Origin: Delphinus delphis
Lineage: Eukaryota; Chordata; Mammalia; Artiodactyla; Delphinidae
NCBI RefSeq assembly: GCF_949987515.2
Contig: NC_082684.1
Span: 47,148,006 to 47,212,005 of the forward strand
Length of the DNA stretch: 64,000 nt
Direction: 5' to 3'
The notes under the pieces were generated by a model. It ran no database searches. It was not told the origin of the DNA and was given only the letters and a program-made list of their open reading frames with translations. Positions 46,577-60,334 of the stretch are shown here, one piece after another (the first letter of the stretch is position 1; each line of letters starts with the position of its first letter). Both the position numbers and the translations under genes were made by a program.

Positions 46577-47519
46577 GAACAGTGTGTAAGATCTGAAGTT
46601 TACTTCCCAACCTGACATACTCAGGACAGCGTTTGGTGTCTGAGAGAGAAGTAGTGAAAGACAGGAGGAGAGTCTGGATATTCTGTGTCTAAAGGACATC
46701 AAAACACTAAGTGGAACGTGGAAAAGAGGACCTTGTTTATGTAGAACAAGACAATTGTCTCCTCCCACATGAGTGGCTGCTTTTGTATTATCTTTATGTG
46801 GCCACTATCCTTTTTTTCCCCTACAGACCAACGAGAGCTCATTCTTTTTGTGATCTCTGTTTTGATTTTGGGGTGTTTTTTTTTTTGGTTTCTTCCAATG
46901 AACCCTTATTTTGCTGCATAATATCAAAATATTTTCTTCAAAGACAGTTTCCTTTAAAAATAAACTGTTATCAGGAGAGAAGCTATGTTCACAGCTGGTA
47001 AAGGCATGATTAAATAATCACCGTAGGGGGAATTGAAAAGTAATTTCATAATATAGCTGTAGAATCCAAAGAGAAAATCGAAGGAAACATCCCAGTCAGT
47101 TAAGAAAACTTTTAATCAAATGAAATGTTTGAACTCTATTTGGGTTTTGGATTTTTTTTTTTTTTTTTTTTGCAACTTTCTGTATGTGCATGTTTTACTT
47201 GGTGAGAGTTTGTAAGAGGTTATCTTAATACAGTTATGGGCTTCCTGAGAGTTTGGTTAAGCTTCTAATTACATATAAAATAGCCTTGCAAATAGTTACA
47301 CTAACTGTTTTAGACATAAATTTGACATGGGTCCTTATCTTTATTGCCAGTCTCTGCTTTAGCTATGTTTTTTATTTTATTTAAAAAATTATCATCGGTT
47401 GAAGAGGAAACAAGAATATCTTAAGAGAAATTTTTATAGTCTTTAGGCTCATAGAGTGACAGACTCTTTTACCCAAGAGTAGTATGGAGAAAGAGAGCCT
47501 ACTTTTGGTAGGGAGAGGT
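46577..47519. other. unique DNA with T-runs
   Basis: T-runs at 46877-46888 and 47153-47172 have no attached retroposon body. Nothing else recognised. Confidence 0.4.
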
Positions 47520-47720
47520 TGAGGATCTGCTAGTGACCAATATGTAAGTCTCAGAAATCACCTCACCTCTCTGGGTCTTAGTTTACCTCATCTGTAGACT
47601 GGGTAGTGTTACCACCCTTCAGGTTTGTGCTAAGGACTAGAGTTTACCACTGCAAAGCCCTTATGACAGTGTATGGCAGGGCCTGGATGCTTGGGAAACA
47701 ATAGATATGATAGTACCTTG
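47520..47720 (+). mobile_element. MIR fragment
   Basis: TCACCTCACCTCTCTGGGTC, TTAGTTTACCTCATCTGTAG and CAGTGTATGGCAGGGCCTGG match MIR core and tail. Confidence 0.8.
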
Positions 47721-48199
47721 GTTGTATTGGCGATTCAGGGGATACCAGCTTTTTACATAAAAGTTTTCATTCTGTAACTGATGAAAAGTCAGAGGTACTG
47801 AAGAGAAATTTGTAAAATGCTTGTAAGAATTTCTAAGGGCCTGTACAAAATGTAGATTCTAAGATGAAATGTAATTTTATGCCTATCATTTTGGGACCAA
47901 TATATATTGATTTTAGTTGAGAATTCTTGGATTATTTTTTAAAGCATCATTGTATATGGAAATCCTGTACTAATACTAGACATAATACTTTACATACCTG
48001 TAATTGTGAGGCAATGTATCGTCCACTAGAAAATTTTACTTGATGATTATGTTATTGTTATCAGCCCGATTTTTAAGTAATAAATTTAATTTTGAAACAA
48101 CATTATTTAAATACAGTCAAAATAATGTAAATTCTGAACATTTTGAACTTTGCAAGTTGAGTTAATTGTATAAGATGACAACTGAGGTAGTCTCTTTTC

Positions 48200-48515
48200 T
48201 TTTTTTAAAATTAATTAATTTTTATTTTTGGCCGTGTTGGGTCTTCGTTGCTGTCCGTGGGCTTTCTCTAGTTGCTGCTAGCGGGGGCTACTCTTCATTG
48301 CGGTGCATGGGCTTCTCATCGTGGTGGCTTCTCTTATTGTGGAGCACAGGCTTTAGCTTTGTGGGCTTCAGTGGTTGCGGCACACGGGCTCAGTAGGTGT
48401 GGCACATGGGCTTAGTTGCTTCCCAGCATGTGGGATCTTCTTGGAAAAGGGCTCGAACCCGTGTCTCCTGCGTTGGCAGGCGGATTCTTAACCACTGCGC
48501 CACCAGGGAATCCCC
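48200..48515 (-). mobile_element. CHR-family SINE, long form
   Basis: Minus-strand long variant (GGCCGTGTTGGGTCTTCG, CTCTAGTTGCTGCTAGCG) ending CACTGCGCCACCAGGGAATC. The duplication TAGTCTCTTT (48188-48197) is matched by TAGTCTGTTT (48516-48525) with one difference. Confidence 0.95.
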
Positions 48516-48525
48516 TAGTCTGTTT

Positions 48526-51500
48526 CTTAAAGCTATACTAAATCTTGAAAAAAATGAAATAATTAAAAAAACTTTCCATATCTTGTGAAATGACTTTATT
48601 TTTATTGTTCACATGTATCTCAGGATATTTTAATGTATGTGTATACATATAATCAATATTATATATTCTAATATTCAAAATAATCAAAATTATATATTCT
48701 AAAAACATACCTTGAACTTCAGTAACAGAATTGACATACGCTTTGGAGCTGTATTTGAGTAGCACATGCAGTGAGCCATTTAGTCAATTTAGATGATTAC
48801 AAAATACATGATATTTGAAATGTCTTTCCAAAGCATATTTACCTGAATTTTATTGCCCATCAAAAATTTGAATTTTATTTAAGTACTTATATGTCATTTT
48901 TGTATTCATCTTGAAAAATTATATTTAACATTTTGTAAAGATCTCCATTAGCATTAATCCAATAGATTAGTATTAATCCAATAGATTAATTCCAGAGAAT
49001 AGTATTTTAATTAAACTCTTGTTTTTCTACCTTTTATAGGAGTGCTCTATCATACATATTTGTAAGGCTTAGGTTGGAGGAACTTCAATGAAAAGATAAC
49101 CTAGCTTATCCACACACGACCTTATACGCACATAGGATTTTCAAAGATGAGATGAATTCAATTATCCAGCAAATGACATTCCCTGATTCTTAAAAATGGA
49201 AAGAAAATCAGTGACATGCAGATAAAGAGAATCAACCTAGTCTTAAAGCTTATTGCTTTGTATTTCTGTCTTATGAACTTTGAATTGAACTTCTGCGCAG
49301 GATCTGATCTGGATGAAATGTCATATCTGAGACTGATCCTTATCTCCTAAACGTTTCCTTTGTTTCTTTGATTCTTTGGGCTTTACCCTCTTATTTTATT
49401 GTGAGTGGCCCAGAGCTTTGATCTTGCAATAAGCTCTGGCTTGCAACACAAACCTTTGCTTTGGTATGACACACAGAAGGACATGGGTATACTCAGAAAA
49501 TCTAAATAGACAAGAGGTTACTTCTTCTGTGGTTAGGGCTGAAGGCAAATGGGGTAACTTCAGAATTTATTGTCTCCCATTACATTATGGGAAACTAAAA
49601 ATTCACACGGGTATTTTAACATTAAGAAAGCACACCTGTGAGAACAGGTTTGATGTACAGTATATATCTTTTTCTCATTTCATTTACAATACGTTCTTGA
49701 GTTCGAAGAATTAAAAGTTTCTCCTTTGTATTGCTGCAGACATAAAAATTTTGAGCCATCTCTCAGATTCCAAATTCCTTTCTGGTTAAAAAAAATTACA
49801 TTAAAATAGTTTTGAAGCTGTACAGTAAGTACAAAGATGTAAAAAAAAAAAAAAGCCCAGTAAAGCTAATATACTGAGCACGGAATATATCATACATAGG
49901 CATTTTTTTGACCTAAATAGTAATCAGAAATGCCAAATGCCTAATAAAAAGAGAAGTTATAAGTATTTTGTTTGCAAATAATATTTCATATTTCCTGACC
50001 ATTTAAAATTTTTCTTTCAAGGAAAAAAGGAGCATAAAATTTTTTGAACCATACAGCTCATTGTATCCACAGTTTCAGAGAATGTACTCAATAATCATGT
50101 ATCAGAGGAATGTATTTAGACTACAAATACCCTATACATGTTAGATACATGTGGACAGTGTACCTCTAAAATTAAGGGTGTCAGAGTGCTTCAGCACTCA
50201 GATAATGCTAAGGATGCTTGAGCAGAACTTCAAAGAGTTTCCTCCTTCATGAAGATCTACTAATAAGTTAATTATGAACATAGACATAGTGGATTTTAAG
50301 GCAATTTAAAAACTTTTTTGTTTTTGTTTAAGCAGCAAGCCAGACCCAGTCGTATGACTATATTAATGGCAAGTTAATCTTTTTTGAAATGGACATTTCC
50401 ACTAACAACTTTCATTAAATTTGAGAAATTTTCACTGAAAGAGCCAGGTTAGAAATATATTGGTAGAAAACTTCAGGTTGCGATAAGGAAGCAGTCTTAT
50501 CATGACTATTATGTCGGTCTTTCATTCCCACTGAGTATGAGGCTTTGGTTACCTTGCGCTGTCTCTGTCTCTCTCTCCCTCTCTGTATATATATACACTT
50601 ATATTTTTTTAAACTGGGACTCACCCGCTAGCTACTAAACAAGCACTGAACTTTGTCCAGTGGGTTCATAACCTGAATTCCAGTTGTAGGTAATGTTTGT
50701 AATTCTAAAAATGCCGACATTTGTCATTGTGAATTATGTTTCCTTTAGGAAATTCCTTTACTAAAGAGAGGCAGTCATTTTTGACACTAATCAGATGCCT
50801 CTGTGCTGACCCTCTTGCTGAATGAGGCCAGGCTTTCTAGGTTATTAGTATTTAAAAAGAAATAGTCATTCAGTGTAGCGTTTCAGTAAATAATGACCTA
50901 CAGGACTTATTAGGCATATTCTACAAATTTTCCCACCCACAGCAATGATTAACATAGAAAACGTTGTAGAGCTTTTCTTGTGTCAGCTGAGCAGGGGTTT
51001 GTAGTTCTTCATTCACATTTTTCACTTAATCCAGTGGCTTTGAATTCTTTGCCTTGTAAGTTTCTATATATAAAGATTAGAAACTGCTTTTGGCTATGCA
51101 GAATTACATGCTTTTAGATGAAATTCAATCCATTGTAAAAGGTTTTTTTTCAGAGCAATACTATTTATTCCTTGTTGAATTTGGATGACACAGAGAAGAA
51201 TATTAGTTAACTGGGAACAGAAATTGTGTTACCCAATTTAAAAAAGCTGTAGCAGTCATTTTGGGAAAGACTAGAAAAATTAAACACCGGTGAGTTTATT
51301 TAAGCCTTTTAAGGAAAAAAGGAAATACTGGAAGATAATCAAAAGTGCCGGGCTAACATTTTCTCTGGAATGTCTTTTGAGTTGCCTGTCTTTTATATAG
51401 GTATGTCATAATGAAGGTTGGGGATTGAAAAAGAATTTTTGGTATTTAAGGAAGTGATGGGTTTTTGTGATTCTTAGTCCTCATCTTTGAGTAAAACAGG

Positions 51501-53837
51501 TTAAAAAAATCATTAGGAGTGAAAAAGGAAAAATATTTGGATCTCAGGAGCTATTGGAAATGGTTTTCCTTTTGCCTGTTTTTCGAATATACTAGGTTAA
51601 AAACTTGGAGAAACTCTGAAAAGTGATTACTGTCTCCTAAATGTTTATTCTATCTGACTGCTTACAGACCACGGGGGAGGCTCCTATCTGAGATCTGAGG
51701 TGAGACTCTTGGTGTTTGGCTGCAGAATTCCAAAGAAATTCCATGATTTTACATGGAGTTTGGGGGCAAGGGTGGGGATGGGAGCAGGAAAGGTGTCCGC
51801 ACAAGGAGGAAAATACTGAACAAATATTTCATTTGTTCATATAGCAGGATTAAAATTTTTGTTCCCTGTGGAGCACATGCATAAATCCTTAGGCAATCTG
51901 CAAAATTTGTAGAAGGATCCCTTGAACTTAAAGGCAACAAACTCTTGGGGTCTTTGGGTTACACATTTATACGTCCTTATGCACTTTACAACTAAGGGAA
52001 AAGGCAAAACACTCTCTCCAAAGACCTTCTTTATTGTTCTCCATGTCCTTCTCTGCCTTTCACGTCTTATTTTCTTCCCAGATGCATTTAGCAGATTTTT
52101 GTTTTGGTTTGTGTAAATGAGCTTCATCTCACAGTAGCCATGTCCCTCCCACTTCTGAATCCACTCTTAATGGATAACCCTTACTTCCTTGTTTCCCAGT
52201 CTTCCCCCCTGAAACAGTTGCTGCTCTGCTGTGTTTAACATTAGCTTTAGATGTTTCTCAGGATTCATTCAAAGATGGGAAATGAGTTTTTTTTTCTTTT
52301 TTTTAATTGACCTGGCTGGAAGGCGCTCATATAGAAAGGATGCTGGGAAAAGAAAATGAGCAGACATTCTAGGGAAGTGAGGTAATTGCACTGGGCAGAG
52401 GGTGGGTCCGGAAGGTCCCACTCAGAGTGGGCTTCAGGGTTAAGGAGTGTGAATCTTCCAGTTCCTGGCTCAGTGCCTTATGATAGAAAAGGCATCGTAA
52501 ATATTTAACCCCTCTCGCAACGGGGTCCTCTCCTCCCCAATAAGTATTATTCACTAATTGACTGTTTGCTCCTGGAAGATTTTTTTTTTTTTAAGAAACA
52601 TTTTTTTTTTTTTAAAGACCAAAAAGCCATGCTATCACTGAGCTGAGACCCAGACCTCTGACAAATCCTGTTGAAGAGGAAACTGGAAATGCTCACCTGA
52701 AGAATGTAGGTGGCTCTTTCATGTGTACCCAACTCATAATATTTTGGGGAAAAACCCAAAGTAGGGGAAGTTAATATCACCAGAAAGAACACAGAGCGGG
52801 AAGCTCTGAGAAGGTGGGTGTTGTGACTCTCCTGGCCATCACCGCATCCCGGGGGTGGTGGGTGTTCGCTGAATGGATGGATGAGTGAATTATCCTGCAG
52901 GCTGTATTTGCCAAGTCTTTGGCTTGTTTCTTTTTGATGTCAGTTGTATTAGGCCTGAAATTTGCTTTGAAATCACAGGAAGAAAGACTCTATATAAACT
53001 AAATGGCCATTGTTTTTGCTAATATTATTATGTCACACCCAACCCCCAATCCCTCCCAGACAACAATTGAACCAAAGCAACATCTATCACGTGATGCCTG
53101 GGGTCGAGTTAGTTCACCTCCCTGCCTCTAGCCTGGCATTATGTAAACCACTGAAATAAAGGCAAGGAAGTCTAATATTTCTTTGGAGGTACATACTTAA
53201 TAAAAACACAATTTGAGGTGAGAGGGCACAGAGGACATTATTCGATTTCCTCCAAAGGAGTAAGTTATGCTCAGACACAGACCCAGTCTTCTGCAAATTC
53301 CTTTTTTTCTTGGATGAAGTTAACAGAAAAAGCATTTTGGCCTTCCAGATTGCTGTGGCGAGGGAGGGCCTGTCCTCACTTGCACAAGGTAATTTCTGTC
53401 TGTCTCATGGTAGGTGCAGAAGTTCAGACACAGCAACAGATTCAAGGTGAGTTTATACTGACATTTTGGTAACAGTAGGGGCAAACAGAGACCATACATT
53501 TCCAGCCTCATGAAAGCATCCTAGGACTGGGGAAATCTCAGCGCTTGCATTTTGGAATTTACAGTGAGAAAAGGAAGTGCCCTCGCGTGTCCCCAGATGT
53601 GGACGAGGAGTGAACCTTCTCAGGATACTGTGCCACTAGGTCTTCATGTTTTTCATTTATCTATACAAAAGATGCTTATTTGGCATCCGTTATGGGTCGG
53701 GCCAGGGGCAGATGGATACGATTCCTGCCTTCCTGGTGTTCCTATGTTTAGCACTGAAATTATTTTATCAAGATACCTAACTCTCACATTCTGAAGTACC
53801 GTATTCAGAAGCTGAATTAATAATGAATAATGAATGC
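48526..53837. other. long repeat-poor non-coding stretch
   Basis: More than 5 kb, AT-rich to about 51 kb, with no SINE, L1 or MIR that I can identify. A 19-bp tandem duplication lies at 48953-48990. Open frames stay under 100 codons and look random. It is the largest recognisable-repeat-free block in the window. Confidence 0.5.
48953..48990 (+). repeat. 19-bp tandem duplication
   Basis: ATTAATCCAATAGATTAGT at 48953-48971 is followed at once by the same unit with one change (final AAT for AGT) at 48972-48990. Confidence 0.92.
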
Positions 53838-53893
53838 ATAATAATGAGGAAGAAGAGGAGAAAAGGAAGAGAAGGAGGAAGAGAAGGGAAGCA
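53836..53893 (+). repeat. purine-rich GA/GGA tract
   Basis: About 58 bases, almost all A and G (GAGGAAGAAGAGGAGAAAAG and similar). Low-complexity. Confidence 0.85.
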
Positions 53894-55589
53894 AATAAAG
53901 TATACAGCATAAAACAAGAACAAACCAAAAAGAAATCCAGGGACCGTGTTAATCAGTAGCAGGGGGTCAGCCCTGATCCAGGAATCCCCCGTGCCACCTT
54001 TAGGCACTCTATCGCATACTCTTTGTTTAACGACCCGGCAGAGTGGGAAAGACCAGGGGAGCGAAGGCTTGGTGGGTCAGGCTGTAGATGGTTGCCCTTC
54101 TCTGGGGAGTCCCCTCCCAACACAGACACCTGCTGAGTAACTGGGAATTGTGGCAGCCACTGAGAAAACACAGAAGGGCGCTCCCGTTCCTCTTGCAAGG
54201 GCAAGTTCAGGCCACATGTTCAGTATACCTTCCCACGATGAGGTCCCTCCACTGGGGATGCTGAGCCTAGCCATCTTGGGCATTCAGGGGCAGTGGTGAG
54301 GGACCTCCTGCTTGCCTCCCTTTCCTTGGTCTATGCCCAGGAGAAACGAGGGAAGAAGCCACCCATGATGACAGAAGTCCTTTCCTGCCCGCGCCCCCAT
54401 TCTTCCAGATGCATCTGCAAGCAGTGCTCCAGACAGAGCAAGCCATGAAAAAAAAGTATGTTGCACAAATTAATAAAAATATTGTCCAAGGAGTGAGCCC
54501 AGGGCCTTACAGGGCAGACGGGAAACACAGAGAGCAGAGTGGCCAGAGTGGTGAGAGGTGCTTAAGCCAGGGCCAAGTGGGCAGCGTGAGCCCCGCGTCG
54601 CAGGCAGCCGCAGCCTGGTTCCCGTGGAGTATTGCCATGAGGGGAACGTGGGTCCAGCATTGCTCAATCCTCTTGATTTTTTCAAGAGGAGCCAGAAATC
54701 TAGACTCCTGTGTGAAATCTCATTTAAAAAAAAAAATCTCATTTTAAAAATGTGACTATCACTATTTTTAAAACACTGTGAGGACCAAACAAACATATCT
54801 GTGGGCCAGATGCAGCCCAGGCCTGCTAGTTTATAGTGCTGGCGAAGCTGAAAACAAAAGAGGACCCTGTCGGGGGAGACAAGTCAATGAGAAAAACAAC
54901 TTTGAAAGAGTTGTTTTCGGTCCATATTCATTAACTCTTTTGGTTTATATCACGGAGGATATGCTAGAGGCTGTGAGGGTCTAGGCAAACCTGCTAGGTA
55001 CTCTCTACCTCTGTCATTGTTACGGGCTCTCTTTGGCCTTCTGCTGCCTTCTCAGAGCAGGTACCTGGAGTCCTCTCATTAGCTCCAGGATACCAAAAAT
55101 CTCCTCAGGGTTACCACTTGTGCTTATTAATTCATCCAAATTAATGGAATGAGCTTAAAATACTTTTGTGTGAGTCCTTCTATCTGGTGATCAGTGGAGG
55201 TACCAGCTGGGCCATGCTCTGAGAGTGAGCACAGTAAACAGCGGTACCTGACCCCGATATATTTAATTATAAGTTGTGGGGAAGGGTGGAGAACTGAGGC
55301 CTGATATCACTCTGGGAGTAGGAGAAAATGGACTTCTTACAGTACAGTCAGTACATAGAGAATTTCCAGGGTGTGACCTGCGGAGAACATCTGCGACCTT
55401 CTTTATTTCAGAAGTTCCAAGAGGACGCTCTGGCTGCCACCACTGCTTGAGCTGGTCAGCAGGAAGCTGGGCCTGCCAGAAAAACAAGGGAGGGAACAAG
55501 AGAGACGCTTTTCCAATTTATCCAGCTGCTGCAGAGCCTACAGCTGATTGGCCAAAGGGAACTGATTTTAATGAGTTTATCTTCACTAG
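53894..55589. other. unclassified non-coding DNA
   Basis: No repeat family recognised. Frames of 107-112 codons at 54409-54796 lie on both strands over the same bases and end in A-runs; neither looks like protein. Confidence 0.4.
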
Positions 55590-55990
55590 TCTGTATTAGG
55601 TGTGGTAGGCTACCTGATGCTATAACAACTGAACCTCCAAACCTCAGTGGCTTAACACAGTAAAGGTTTATTGTTGCTTAGGCAAAGTCCATTGGGTGTT
55701 CAGAGGGTGCCTTCGGTGGGCTATCCTCCAAGCGTAGATTCTGGGATCCAGCTCCTTCCCTTTAGGGGCCTCTGCTGTCCCCGGGCTTACCTTGAGGTCC
55801 TCTACTGGGACAAGCAAAGAGAGAGAATTGATTGGTCTGTTTCAGAGCCAGGCTTAAGAGTGGCAGTCTTTGCTTCCGTCATATTTTGTTGTCTAGAACT
55901 TAGTCACGTGGGAAGCTGTTTACCCTCCTGTTTTCCCTGGAGGAGGAGACACTGTGTGTGGACCTAGAGTTGTCGTGACACACGGCACTT
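55590..55990 (-). mobile_element. possible ancient LTR-type repeat
   Basis: CCTCAGTGGCTTAACACAGT followed by AAAGGTTTATTG, a GGGGCCTCTGCTGTCCC segment and ACTTAGTCACGTGGGAAGCT resemble a widespread mammalian repeat that I believe is LTR-derived. Family and strand are uncertain. Confidence 0.45.
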
Positions 55991-57675
55991 TGACCATCTA
56001 AGCAGAGGAGGAAGAGTTGTGCCAACAAGCTCCTCTCGACTTGCCTCCCATTCTCCTTCTCTTTCTTTCCCTCTCTTCCCCCTTATCTTTTTTCTCGCTC
56101 TCATGCTGATTGTGACTGGCCAACCAGAAAACCAGTGAAACCCAACTGATAACAGGATGGATAGCCTGGCTTTCTGTGAGGCTGGACTTTAAAAATCAGA
56201 GAAGAAGCATGATGGTCTCATTCAGATTGGAGCACAAAAGCTAATCTATTGCTGATTTCTCACTTGGTAGAGTTGTTTTCAAAGAACTCTTCCTTCTCCT
56301 GCTTAGTAAGTCTAAACTCATAAGAACGCATAGACTGCTGTAAGGTGTGGGTAGACCATTCCAATTAAATATGTAAACACATAGGTTCCCTTACTTAATC
56401 TCTTCCATTTCCAAGACTAAGACAAATCGTTTAATTCATTGACTCTTTGCACTTTCAGCGTGGCTTCCATCAGAGGGCCTCATGGTGGTTCACAAATATT
56501 TAAGTCTTTTACATTAATCCAAATGAATTTTTGAGGTAGCTGAGCCAAACATTGAACTTCTTCTGTTTATAGGAGAGAAACTGAGTCACAGAACAGAGAT
56601 TTGTCTGTGGTCACTCCCAGAAGTAATCATTATTGCCAGAGGTTCCTAAGGCCTTAATCACATAATTCCCCAAATCAGATCAGAATTTGCATTGAAATCC
56701 CTTACATAACTTCTGCAAAAATTAACATATATTTATGTTTCATATATTTTAATTATGCATTTTTGAATCAATGTGACTAAAATTACAGGTATTTTGTCCT
56801 AATTCAGAAATGCTTGGGACGCGTATTTTAAAAGTTCACTCAATCAAAGGCAAGATTTTGAAAGCCCCAAGGTCATGTTAGACATCCGAGCAAGTGAGTC
56901 CTCTTGGTTTGTGAATCTAGCTTCATAATGGGCCTGTGTTCCTATGAAACAAGCCTAAACAACATGCCTGACCTTTGAGTGCAATTTACAGAGTATCAGT
57001 AAGACGTGGTATTCTTAGTGCAAATAGCTTATGTGGGAGGCAATGATATGCTAACCAAGTTAAGTGAAAAATGACCATTTAATGCACTGTATACAGAATT
57101 GTTAAATAAAAAAGATAGACTTTTGAGTGGGCTTAAAGTGACATTTTGGGGGAGGGTTTATTGACCAGATGCAGTGAATCTGAGATCAATTAATTTTGCT
57201 TTGAAGTTTGTTCTTGATCCAGATCTTCAATAAGAAGGTAGTTTCCAAATCACTGGTCTGTGAACACTGCTTGTGATTAATTACCCTTTTATAATCTTAG
57301 GAATTCTGTTCTTTGCTATATTTTGAATAACTCAGACTCCATGGGGAGTTGTATCTTGGCTGGTATATTTGGAACTGCTAATAAACACCTACTTCCTGTT
57401 TTTCTTACTACTGTGTATAGCAAATTGTTAAATTACTTGAATTGCCATCTCTGTTTCTTGTGTGTTTAACCAGCCCTGATTTATGTTGTGGAATAATCTG
57501 CATCAAAGAGTCTTTGCCAACACATTTCTCATAGCTTCAAGATGTAAGATACTGTATCTTACTATTGCAGTATAAACTTGAAGGATGGTAGGAGAAAGTA
57601 TTCCATTTCATCAGCACAGAAAAATTGGAATTTTAGTATCTTGAGCTCCAAATAACTCTTGGAAAGAAGTTAGTG
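55991..57675. other. unique non-coding DNA
   Basis: No confident family; a reversed MIR scrap may lie near 56560-56640 (GAGAGAAACTGAGTCACAGA). No coding frame. Confidence 0.4.
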
Positions 57676-57678
57676 TAT

Positions 57679-57757
57679 TTATATATATATATAATATATA
57701 TATAATATATATTATATATATATTATATATATATTATATATATATTATATATATATA

Positions 57758-57790
<33 letters not shown>
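57679..57790 (+). repeat. (TA)n microsatellite
   Basis: About 110 bases of AT dinucleotides with periodic slips (TATAATATATA). It is self-complementary throughout, so cruciform extrusion is plausible. It runs straight into the T-tail of a SINE. Confidence 0.95.
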
Positions 57791-57803
<13 letters not shown>

Positions 57804-57995
57804 GTGGTACGCGGGTCTCTCACTGTTGCGGCCTCTCCCGTTGCGGAGCACAGGCTCCGGACGCGCAGGCTCAGCGGCCATGGCTTACGGGCCCAGCCGC
57901 TCCGCGGCATGTGGGATCCTCCCGGACTGGGGCACGAACCCGTGTCCCCTGCATCGGCAGGCGGACTCTCAACCACTGCGCCACCAGGGAAGCCC
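57788..57995 (-). mobile_element. CHR-family SINE, short form, abutting (TA)n
   Basis: Minus-strand copy with its T-run fused to the (TA)n tract and its head ending CACTGCGCCACCAGGGAAGC. ACATATATTTTT after the element may pair with the TATATATTTTT before it as the duplication, implying an AT-rich target site. Near-consensus body. Confidence 0.95.
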
Positions 57996-59109
57996 TCTTT
58001 ACATATATTTTTGAGGTCAGTAGTTTTATTCTTTTAGGAAGACATGATGGGATAGAAAACATTTTTCTGTTTTCCTTTGAGGTGTAATTTTTATTGCTAC
58101 AGGCTAAGCAATGTATTCAACCAATGATAAGTGCTATGATTTAATAGTACTCATCACAGGTTTTTAATTTGCAAAGTGCTCTGGTTGCTTTTGTTGCTCA
58201 TATCCACCTGGCTGTCACTGAGCCCTCTAGCTTGTGCTATGTAGGCTGCAGGTCTGTGTCAAAGTCCAAGAAGTTGCTGATTGGGGATAGATTAAGGCTT
58301 CCTGTGAAAGACCAGGTGCCTGGGGAGAACTGGCCCTGGGTCTAGCATTGGCCCCAGGAGGAGGTGACTCTCTTTGCTTTGAAAGTCCAGGCTGTTGTTG
58401 AGTGAATGATCAACAGATATTCCGTCTCCTTTGCTGACAGAAAAGTATAAAGAGTTAATGAGTTACTGGTGCCCTGGAACCTCTACCTTTTCTCTGCTCT
58501 CCCACGAGAGCCCCACCCCGTGTTTCTGGTGACCCGAGTAGGAATGGAAATGTTGAAAATGATAGGAAATATTACCCAGGAATAGCCTCCGAATTTGGCA
58601 CTGCGTCAGTCACGGGGCAGGACTACCCTTAGACCTGGGCAGTCGTCCAGAACCCCTGCTTTAGATGCTGCTGCTCAGACCCTTCTCTGCTTTGCCCCTA
58701 ACCCATGGGGCAGGATACTTTGGGGAGTTAAGGGTATCCGCCCAGAGCTCATGCCCTACTCCTCTGTAATCCGGGTACCCAGGACTAGAGAGTCCTTGTC
58801 CAAGTGACCCCAGGCCTTCACCCCAGGCCTCTGAAGGCCTTGTTCCTCATCCATCTTCCTGAGCAGTGGTAGGTATATGTGTGTGTGCTGGAAGAGAATT
58901 TGGACCTGAAGGATGGGGTGTCCACACACAGCCACCCCAGGCCCTCCCAATGCAGGATAGAGCTGGTGATGGGAACAGAGGAGCAGGCCAGTAACTGAGG
59001 CCTCCATTTATTTTCTTGTCCTGGCTGGGAGACGTTAGGACAGGCTTGCTGTGCAGCGTCAAAGGGAAGATGGAGCTTCAGAGCCTGCGTGGTGCTCCCC
59101 AATTTTCTT
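57996..59109. other. unique non-coding DNA
   Basis: No recognised repeat or gene. Overlapping minus-strand frames at 58756-59102 are in different registers and random. Confidence 0.45.
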
Positions 59110-59690
59110 TCCTTCCTTCTTTTAAGCTCTTAACAACATTCTCGCGTTACCTCTCCCCTTGCTTCCATTGACTTCCTTCAAACCATCTTTCTAACCTCTC
59201 TTCACCGAACTCTAGACTCTCAACTTCAGTTGCCTTCTGGTTTTCTCTTCCTAGAGGTCCCATCAGCACCTTGAATGCAACATGTTCAAAACCAGAATCA
59301 AAATCAGACTCTCCCACAACCAGCTCCAGTTTTTGAGATCTCTGCTTTGTCTCATCATACCAGCATCCATGATTATTCAGGCAGCTGTATTCAGAACCAG
59401 TTTTGACTTCCTGCCCTCCTCTACTGTCCTCCTTTGATTCAAAATTAATTAACTAATTAATTCTGAATGTGAGGTGGAATACCACTGTGCAGAGCCTTTT
59501 GTTGGCTTCCCATCTCATCGCAGCACACTCCTGGGGGTTTCACGGCTGCTCACCTGAGGAGCTTTCCAACCACTCCCCTCCTCTTACTCTGTGTTCCAAC
59601 CACCCTATGCCACCTGGCCAGACTGCACTCATACCAGTTCTCTGCTTAAGAGCCTTAAAAAGTTTCACGTGTTGATCAAATTTAGTAAGA
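59110..59690 (+). mobile_element. L2 LINE fragment
   Basis: CTAGAGGTCCCATCAGCACC, TTGAATGCAACATGTTCAAA and ACCAGAATCAAAATCAGACT match the L2 segment (CACCTCAAACTCAACATGTCC...). Later L2 order continues with CCACCTGGCCAGACTGCACT. The (ATTA)-like tract at 59443-59461 is an internal simple repeat. Confidence 0.8.
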
Positions 59691-60334
59691 ACTCCTTAGC
59701 CAGTTATTTAATTCTTTTATTTTTCCATGACATACATATTCCTGTATCTCCTATCAAATCACTGTGGTCCACTAAGAACTACCGAAAATAATACCAAAAA
59801 ATCTATCTTGAATTCTCAATTGTGTTAGATATTTTTTCATTTTGTAATGCATTTTTATTGTAAAATATTTCAAAACAGACAAGATTTGAGAATAATATGA
59901 TGAACAGCATGTACCTACTATTCAGCCGTATCAAATCCCAACATTATGCTGCATTTGTTTCAGACTTTTTTTTAAATTTAAGAAATAAAACTTATATTGT
60001 AAAGGCTCCCGGGTACCCCCAATCCATCTCCTCCTTCCTCTTTCTCTCCCAGAGACAACCACTATTGTAAAGTCAGTGTTTCTTATTACCATACATATGT
60101 TTGAGTTACATATTTATGTATCCATAACTACATTTTATTTCTTTTATTACTCTTTTATAAACTTAATATAAAAGTTATAATTTAGCAATTATTTTGCTCT
60201 GCCTATTGTTTTGCAGCCTTTCCATGTTTATTTCATTTAATGACTGTAAGTTATTTCACTGTATGAATATTCCACAATTTATTGATCCATTTCCCTTTGA
60301 TGGACATTTATTTATACTGTTTCTGATACTTTTC

